Origin: Ampullimonas aquatilis
GTDB taxonomy: Bacteria > Pseudomonadota > Gammaproteobacteria > Burkholderiales > Burkholderiaceae_D
Assembly (NCBI RefSeq): GCF_049675895.1
Contig: NZ_CP183834.1
Location: forward strand, 3,038,001 to 3,102,000
Direction: 5' to 3'
DNA length: 64,000 nucleotides
Positions 58,897 through 64,000 of this stretch are shown piece by piece. Below the pieces are notes generated by a model that worked only from the letters and a program-made list of their open reading frames with translations, ran no database searches and was not told where the DNA came from. Numbering within the stretch: the first letter of the stretch is position 1; the number at the start of each line of letters is the position of its first letter. Both the position numbers and the translations under genes were made by a program.

Positions 58897-59835
58897 ATGT
58901 CCAGCCTCATTTGCGGATCGGTCGCTTACGATACGATCATGACCTTCCCTGGTCACTTCAAGGATCAAATCCTGCCTGATCAGTTGCACATTCTGAATGT
59001 GTCCTTCTTTGTCCCAAGTATGCGTCGAGAGTTTGGTGGTTGTGCGGGCAATATTGCTTACACACTCAAGTTGCTTGGCGGCGAACCACTGATTATGGCC
59101 ACAATCGGACAAGACAGTGGCAGCTATCTGCAAAGACTTGCTCAATTGGGCATCAGCAATCAATACATCCGCCAGATTGATGCTGAATTCACCGCCCAAG
59201 CCATGATTACCACTGACTTGGCCAACAACCAGATCACGGCCTTTCATCCTGGTGCCATGATGCACTCCCATCTCAATCGAGTGAGTGATGTTATTCATCG
59301 TCCAGCCTATGGCATTGTTGCCCCCGATGGCAGAGATGGCATGATCGACCATGCCCAGCAATTTGCCGAGGCCAGCATTCCCTTCATTTTTGATCCGGGT
59401 CAGGGTTTGCCCATGTTCAATGGTGAAGAATTGAAGCATTTCGCAGAACTCGCCAGCTTTGTTATTGTCAATGATTATGAAGCGCAGATGATGTTGGATC
59501 GAACCGGCCTAAGCATTCACCAGTTAGCTGATCTGGCTGGTGTGTTGATTGTGACCAAAGGTGAGGCTGGCAGCGATATTTATTCGGCCAATGAGAAACT
59601 CGAACTTGCAGTGATTCAACCCGAATCAATTATTGATCCAACCGGTTGTGGTGATGCTTATCGAGCAGCACTGCTATTTGGCCTTGAGAATGGTTATGAC
59701 CTTGCTACAACAGGTCGACTGGCCAATCTGATAGGTGCCATCAAAATAGCTCACCGAGGCGGCCAAAACCATGTATTCGATTTTGAAGGTATCTGCGTTA
59801 AGTTCAAAGAAAGCTATGGCTATAGTCTAGCCTGA
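58897..59835 (+). CDS. PfkB-family kinase, adenosine kinase-like
   Basis: The 312-residue protein is of the ribokinase/PfkB family. It has GSVAYDTIM near the start, the FGGCAGNIAYTLKLLGG sugar-binding block near 47, and the C-terminal signature DPTGCGDAYRAALL with the catalytic Asp. The anion hole reads GCGD, not the more usual GAGD. The best guess for this group is adenosine kinase; other nucleosides or sugars are possible. It follows the DUF3426 gene by 15 bp. Confidence 0.88.
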   Translation: MSSLICGSVAYDTIMTFPGHFKDQILPDQLHILNVSFFVPSMRREFGGCAGNIAYTLKLLGGEPLIMATIGQDSGSYLQRLAQLGISNQYIRQIDAEFTAQAMITTDLANNQITAFHPGAMMHSHLNRVSDVIHRPAYGIVAPDGRDGMIDHAQQFAEASIPFIFDPGQGLPMFNGEELKHFAELASFVIVNDYEAQMMLDRTGLSIHQLADLAGVLIVTKGEAGSDIYSANEKLELAVIQPESIIDPTGCGDAYRAALLFGLENGYDLATTGRLANLIGAIKIAHRGGQNHVFDFEGICVKFKESYGYSLA

Positions 59836-59850
59836 TCAAGGAGCAGAGAT

Positions 59851-60330
59851 ATGATGACAAAACCTTCCCTCAACCAAGCTGGCCTGATTCTGGTGTTGCT
59901 AGCAAGCATCGGTTTTTCGGGCTGTGCGACCCAAAGCAGTTCTGGCGCAGTGTATACAAGTGGCCAGGCACAACGCGAACAAATTGTCAGAATGGCAACC
60001 GTAGAGTCCGTTCGTGAAATCACCATTGATGCCAACGGCAATAACGCGGGTGTCGGTACCCTGGCCGGTGCGGCAGTAGGCGGGATCGGCGGCAGCTCAG
60101 TAGGCGGCGGCAAAGGTGCGGCCGTGGCGGCTGTGTTGGGTGCTGTTGCCGGTGGCGTTGCTGGCCAGGCTCTCGAAAACCAACATGGCAAGAAGCGCGG
60201 CTTTGAAATCACTGTGAAGCTGGATAATGGTGAACTACGCGCTATTGCGCAAGAAGCTGACGAAGAATTTCGTCCTGGCGATCGCGTTCGTCTGCTGACT
60301 GGGACTGGTGTCACCCGAGTCACGCATTAA
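59851..60330 (+). CDS. Glycine-zipper outer-membrane lipoprotein, SlyB/Pcp-like
   Basis: The 159-residue precursor has a lipobox FSGC (Cys25) and a Gly/Ala-rich zipper region (about 68-110, GTLAGAAVGGIGGSSVGGGKG). A small C-terminal beta domain (FEITVKLDNGELRAIAQEADEEF) follows. SlyB-family lipoproteins stabilise the outer membrane under stress. AAGGAG precedes two adjacent ATG codons (59851 and 59854); either may be used. Confidence 0.93.
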   Translation: MMTKPSLNQAGLILVLLASIGFSGCATQSSSGAVYTSGQAQREQIVRMATVESVREITIDANGNNAGVGTLAGAAVGGIGGSSVGGGKGAAVAAVLGAVAGGVAGQALENQHGKKRGFEITVKLDNGELRAIAQEADEEFRPGDRVRLLTGTGVTRVTH

Positions 60331-60361
60331 TCCGGCTGGTTCATCCTGACCATCCTTGAAC

Positions 60362-60673
60362 TCAAGAATGGTCAGCGATTCTCTGACTGATTCTGCTCAA
60401 CAGCATTTCGTACGACATTGCATCTGACAAATCAAATCCCACCCGCTTTTGTTTAGATAGCTCGCCCCCGATTATCTTGATCTGACTTTTTTTCAGATCA
60501 AGACTGTTAGCCAGAAATTCCACCAATGCTGCATTGGCTTTGCCCTCAATTGCGGGGGCAGCAATTCTTAATTTATAACCATCCGCATATTCAGCAATCC
60601 ACTCACTACGTTTGGCATTGGGCTGGATATAGAAAGTGAGTGAACACTTCTTTTCTGGAATTGGTTTCTTCAA
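60362..60673 (-). CDS. DUF167/YggU-family protein
   Basis: The 103-residue protein has the DUF167 fold signature IQPNAKRSEW, then LRIAAPAIEGKANAALVEFLA and IIGGELSKQKRV. The family is small and of unknown function, often near yggT or proC. Here it stands alone, convergent with the lipoprotein gene. Confidence 0.93.
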   Translation of the reverse strand: MKKPIPEKKCSLTFYIQPNAKRSEWIAEYADGYKLRIAAPAIEGKANAALVEFLANSLDLKKSQIKIIGGELSKQKRVGFDLSDAMSYEMLLSRISQRIADHS

Positions 60674-60844
60674 GTTGAGTTTACCAAGTGGATTGATCTT
60701 GCTGAATAGCGCGCAGAAAGTAAAAAGGCCTGGAAAGCCTTAACAGCCTCCCAAGCCTTACGTAGCGCCCTAGAGCAACTACCGGACGATGAAGATCATG
60801 CGTCCAGATTCAGAGCATCAATGAAAATGCTCTTTGCCTACCCA

Positions 60845-61252
60845 TTAAGGACGACTAGTGGGAAATGGCCATGCAGAACCAGGATTCAAAGTGGTTTTAG
60901 CACTTGTACTGGCTTTTACCGCTTTTTTAGCCGGTGCTTTTTTTGCCGCAGGCTTTTTAGCTGGGGCTTTTTTAGCAGCGGATTTAGCGGGTGCTTTTTT
61001 AGCAGCCGGTTTTTTCACAGCGACTTTTTTAGCTGGCGCTTTTTTAGCAGGTGCTTTTTTAGCGACAACTTTTTTCGCTACGACTTTTTTAGCAGATACC
61101 TTTTTAGCAGCTACTTTTTTAGCAGGTGCTTTTTTGGCGGCTACTTTTTTTGCCGGAGCTTTTTTCGCTGGAACGACTTTTTTTACGGCGACTTTTTTGG
61201 CGGCTGCCTTTTTGGCAGGCGCTTTCTTAGTGGCCGGTTTTGCTGTTGCCAT
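60845..61252 (-). CDS. Histone H1-like Lys/Ala-rich DNA-binding protein
   Basis: The 135-residue protein consists of irregular KKAPAKK/KKVAAKK-type repeats (about 8-115). A short conserved-looking tail [14 protein letters not shown] follows. Its net charge is strongly positive and it should bind DNA as a nucleoid protein, like BpH1/H2-type histone-like proteins of Bordetella and relatives. AAGGAGAAACAC before the ATG at 61252 sets the start. The repeats make the length variable between strains. Confidence 0.92.
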   Translation of the reverse strand: MATAKPATKKAPAKKAAAKKVAVKKVVPAKKAPAKKVAAKKAPAKKVAAKKVSAKKVVAKKVVAKKAPAKKAPAKKVAVKKPAAKKAPAKSAAKKAPAKKPAAKKAPAKKAVKASTSAKTTLNPGSAWPFPTSRP

Positions 61253-61288
61253 GTGTTTCTCCTTAATATGAATACACAACAAACTTAG

Positions 61289-61322
61289 AAGCCGCATCGA
61301 CAAGGTCGAAGAACTGCGGCTT
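61289..61322. other. Hairpin between nrdB and the histone-like gene
   Basis: AAGCCGCA at 61289-61296 pairs with TGCGGCTT at 61315-61322, with a CGAC/GTCG inner stem. No T-run follows on the minus strand, so a terminator is uncertain. The rest of the 222-bp spacer shows nothing recognisable. Confidence 0.5.
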
Positions 61323-61474
61323 ATTCATCTGAGCAGCTTGCCCATCAAGCTACGCCGATGAATTCTGCAAATCTTTAAAGTTGCTTGTCACTGGAAAAAA
61401 TTGCTACATCAGTGACTGGCCAACTTCAAAGATCAATCCAACTTAAGCCCGAGCTAAAAAAGTTCCGGCTTTAC

Positions 61475-62686
61475 TTATTCCCAACTCAGCGCACCACCAG
61501 TTTGATACTCAATCACACGAGTCTCAAAGAAATTACGCTCTTTTTTCAGATCAATCATTTCCGACATCCATGGGAATGGATTCTCTTCATTTGCGAACAT
61601 CGGGTCAAGTCCTATTTGCTGCGCTCGACGGTTAGCAATATAACGCAGGTAACCTTTAAACATTGGCGCATTCAAACCAAGCACACCTCGCGGCATCGTA
61701 TCTTCAGCATACTGATATTCAAGCTCAACTGCTTTCAAAAACAAGACCTTTAATTCTTCCTTGAATTGCGCTGTCCAAAGATGAGGATTCTCAAGCTTGA
61801 TCTGATTTACGACATCAATACCGAAATTACAATGCATTGACTCATCACGCAATATATATTGATACTGCTCAGCCGCTCCTGTCATCTTATTTTGACGTCC
61901 TAGTGCCAAAATTTGCGCAAAACCCACATAAAAGAATAAGCCTTCCATCAAACAACTGAACACGATGAGACTCTTTAACAGTTTTTGATCATTCTCAGGT
62001 GTACCTGTCTGGAATGATGGATCAGTCAACGTGTCAATGAATGGAATCAAAAATTCATCTTTTGATCGGATGCTGGAGACCTCATGATACGCATTGAATA
62101 TCTCTCCCTCATCAAGCCCCAAGCTCTCGACAATATATTGATACGCATGAGTATGAATGGCTTCTTCAAAAGCTTGGCGCAACAGATACTGACGGCACTC
62201 AGGATTGGTGATGTGACGGTAAGTCCCCAGAACAATATTGTTTGCAGCCAATGAATCCGCTGTCACAAAGAATCCCAGATTCCGCGTTACGATACGGCGC
62301 TCATCTTCTGTCAGTCCATTCGGATCCTTCCACAGAGCGATATCACGGCTCATGTTGATTTCTTGAGGCATCCAATGATTGGCACAACCAGCCAGATATT
62401 TCTCCCAAGCCCATTTGTATTTAAATGGCACCAACTGATTCACATCGGCACGGCAATTGATGATGCGTTTATCTTCAACTCGAACCCGCCCCTCTGATGC
62501 GGCTTTTTGTGTAAAGACATCAGTAGATGGTCGAGTTTTCACAGCATTCATAATCGTCGGAGACAGCGCAATATGATCAGGTTGCAAATTGGCCGTTACG
62601 CTTTGCAGACCTAGTCCAGCTCGGACAGCGTCATTTCTTGATGACACCGGTTGACTCGGTGTCACTTGATCATCCCAACTTAACAT
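61475..62686 (-). CDS. nrdB: Class Ia ribonucleotide reductase, beta subunit
   Basis: NrdB houses the diiron-tyrosyl radical cofactor. The 403-residue protein has ligand segments [25 protein letters not shown] (Glu, His and the radical Tyr region) and [10 protein letters not shown] (Glu, His). The C-terminal tail [14 protein letters not shown] contains residues for docking to NrdA. The N-terminal ~75 residues are an extension relative to E. coli. GGGAGAAAT precedes the ATG. nrdA lies 54 bp upstream. Confidence 0.97.
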   Translation of the reverse strand: MLSWDDQVTPSQPVSSRNDAVRAGLGLQSVTANLQPDHIALSPTIMNAVKTRPSTDVFTQKAASEGRVRVEDKRIINCRADVNQLVPFKYKWAWEKYLAGCANHWMPQEINMSRDIALWKDPNGLTEDERRIVTRNLGFFVTADSLAANNIVLGTYRHITNPECRQYLLRQAFEEAIHTHAYQYIVESLGLDEGEIFNAYHEVSSIRSKDEFLIPFIDTLTDPSFQTGTPENDQKLLKSLIVFSCLMEGLFFYVGFAQILALGRQNKMTGAAEQYQYILRDESMHCNFGIDVVNQIKLENPHLWTAQFKEELKVLFLKAVELEYQYAEDTMPRGVLGLNAPMFKGYLRYIANRRAQQIGLDPMFANEENPFPWMSEMIDLKKERNFFETRVIEYQTGGALSWE

Positions 62687-62740
62687 TATTTATTTCTCCC
62701 AAAATTTTAGCCAATCACAGAGTGACTCCATCTATAACCA

Positions 62741-64000
62741 TTACTGACAAGCTTCGCACTCATCAAAACCTGGATCACCTGGTCGAAGCATGCAGGCCGG
62801 GCCAGCTGGCTCTTCATCAACAACCCCAACAGTTTGTGTGATTGATGCCGCCGAAGTGGCCATACCTCCAGTAGAAGGCACTGCATTGAGTGAACCGACT
62901 TTACTGGTTGACTTTTCTGCATGAGTAGCGCCCATCGTGCGTAGATAATAAGTTGTTTTCAAACCGCGTAACCAGGCCAGTTTATAAGTGTCATCCAGCT
63001 TTTTACCTGATGCACCAGCCATGTAGATATTGAGTGATTGCGCTTGATCAATCCATTTCTGGCGACGTGCCGCTGCTTCAACGACCCACAAAGAATCAAC
63101 CTCAAAGGCAGTTGCATAGACTGCACGCAAGTCCGCTGGGATACGATCAATTTTTGACAGGCTGCCATCAAAGTATTTGAGATCGGAAACCATCACTTCA
63201 TCCCACAATCCACGAGCCTTCAAATCGCGTACCAAATAGTCATTGACCACCGTAAATTCACCGGACAGGTTCGATTTCACGTACAAGTTTTGATAAGTTG
63301 GCTCAATACAGGCTGACACACCAATGATATTGGAAATCGTCGCCGTTGGTGCAATCGCAATACAGTTTGAATTACGCATGCCATATTGCTTAATACGTTC
63401 ACGCAATGCATCCCAGTTCATGGTACTGCTCATATCAATTTCCACATAGCCACCACGGGCTTCTTGCAGCATGGCAATGGTATCTTGAGGCAAGATGCCT
63501 TGATCCCACAGTGAGCCTCTGTAGGTCGCATAACGGCCACGCTCCTCAGCTAGCTCAGTAGAAGCCCAATAAGCGTAGTAGCAGACTGCCTCCATGGAGG
63601 TGTCAGCAAAGGCCACCGCAGTTTCAGATGCATAAGGAATACGCAAGACATGCAGACTATCCTGAAAACCCATGATGCCCATACCTACCGGGCGATGTTT
63701 CAGATTGGAATTGCGCGCCTTGCCAACTGCGTAATAATTGATATCAATGACGTTGTCCAACATCCGCATTGCCGTGCGGATGGTCTTTTGTAGTTTTTCG
63801 TGATCCAGCTCGTACTCACCTTGAGCGTTTTGTTTCAGATGTGCGACTAGGTTGACCGACCCCAAATTACATACCGCGATTTCATTTTCATTGGTATTAA
63901 GCGTAATTTCAGTACACAAATTTGAGCTATGTACTACGCCAATATGCTGTTGTGGTGAACGGATATTGCAGGGGTCTTTGAAAGTAATCCAGGGATGGCC
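62741..64000 (-). CDS. nrdA: Class Ia ribonucleotide reductase, alpha subunit, 5'-truncated by window edge
   Basis: NrdA reduces ribonucleoside diphosphates. The frame is open from 64000 through to the stop, so the gene begins beyond the window; about 420 C-terminal residues are present. Seen are the active-site Cys in SNLCTEI near 63915, the redox Cys in AVCNLGSVNL, GMGIMGFQD and the AIAPTATISNIIG phosphate loop. The C-terminal CEACQ pair serves turnover. The N-terminal ATP cone is not visible. It is cotranscribed with nrdB. Confidence 0.97.
   Translation of the reverse strand, partial: GHPWITFKDPCNIRSPQQHIGVVHSSNLCTEITLNTNENEIAVCNLGSVNLVAHLKQNAQGEYELDHEKLQKTIRTAMRMLDNVIDINYYAVGKARNSNLKHRPVGMGIMGFQDSLHVLRIPYASETAVAFADTSMEAVCYYAYWASTELAEERGRYATYRGSLWDQGILPQDTIAMLQEARGGYVEIDMSSTMNWDALRERIKQYGMRNSNCIAIAPTATISNIIGVSACIEPTYQNLYVKSNLSGEFTVVNDYLVRDLKARGLWDEVMVSDLKYFDGSLSKIDRIPADLRAVYATAFEVDSLWVVEAAARRQKWIDQAQSLNIYMAGASGKKLDDTYKLAWLRGLKTTYYLRTMGATHAEKSTSKVGSLNAVPSTGGMATSAASITQTVGVVDEEPAGPACMLRPGDPGFDECEACQ

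Noticed and set aside
60845..61252. Repeats in the histone-like gene considered as a CRISPR or tandem array
   Set aside because: Units are irregular codon repeats of Lys/Ala/Pro in frame with a good start and ribosome-binding site; no constant spacer length.
60821..61288. Phe/Ser-rich 155-codon frame opposite the histone-like gene
   Set aside because: The antisense of AAA/GCN-rich codons gives Phe/Ala/Ser repeats; an artefact of the Lys/Ala repeats.

Overview
The window reads as ordinary chromosome of a mid-GC betaproteobacterium. The best fit is Burkholderiales, probably Oxalobacteraceae. This is inferred from gene content and order, because no rRNA gene is present. Supporting clusters are kdsD-kdsC-lptC-lptA-lptB-rpoN-hpf-ptsN-hprK-rapZ; mutY-dynamin-mutM; a TPR gene-lolB-ispE-tRNA-Gln-prs-rplY-pth; ftsY/ftsX beside rpoH; and accB-accC-prmA followed by a DUF3426 gene. 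HPr kinase, LolB, LptA-C, long-form QueF and a Lys/Ala-rich histone-like protein all fit. Both ends are cut inside genes: a SNF2 helicase at the left and nrdA at the right.

Layout. 1-6.6 kb: SNF2 helicase end, a PAS-GGDEF diguanylate cyclase, an unrecognised lipoprotein, a membrane protein and queF. 6.7-14.1 kb: DNA repair and recombination genes (ruvB, ruvA, ssb, an MFS gene, and uvrA divergent from it). 14.2-21.3 kb: a more accessory stretch with DUF1345, MFS, a cytoplasmic CZB chemoreceptor, a lipoprotein esterase and a CPA2 antiporter. 21.4-30.6 kb: the Kdo/LPS-transport operon running into the RpoN/PTS-Ntr block. 30.6-38.9 kb: a LON-domain protein, MFS, mutY, dynamin, mutM and a TPR protein. 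38.9-43.7 kb: lolB, ispE, tRNA-Gln, prs, rplY, pth, a DUF4124-like protein and ferredoxin. 43.8-48.0 kb (minus): coaD, rsmD and two M16 peptidases. 48.3-52.9 kb: ftsY, ftsX (without ftsE), an acyltransferase and rpoH. 53-61 kb: TlpA-like protein, accB, accC, prmA, DUF3426, PfkB kinase, glycine-zipper lipoprotein, DUF167 and histone-like protein. 61.5-64 kb: nrdB and nrdA.

The genes are mostly housekeeping. They serve envelope building (Kdo supply, Lpt bridge, LolB, IspE), DNA repair (UvrA, RuvAB, MutY, MutM, SSB), nitrogen/phosphotransfer regulation (RpoN, PtsN, HprK, RapZ), membrane targeting and division (FtsY, FtsX), heat shock (RpoH), fatty-acid synthesis (AccB, AccC) and dNTP synthesis (NrdAB).

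The most interesting structure lies between genes. I aligned by eye a family of seven clear and one probable copies of a 70-72 bp AT-rich element. Most copies have a 34-nt left arm ending in a TTNAGTGC-like centre, a 37-38 nt right arm, and AGTAT near both ends. They occur on both strands and sit exactly at gene borders. One supplies the last codons and stop of a gene and another overlaps a start codon. A second, longer family (three copies) carries a GGGGACAG-type hairpin inside tracts resembling the AACCGCCAAGACACCAAG-type repeats of many environmental genomes. Other notable points are a CIRCE operator embedded in the probable rpoH promoter, ftsX next to ftsY with no ftsE, and a possible lipobox in LptA. 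No CRISPR array, prophage, IS transposase or defence island was seen.
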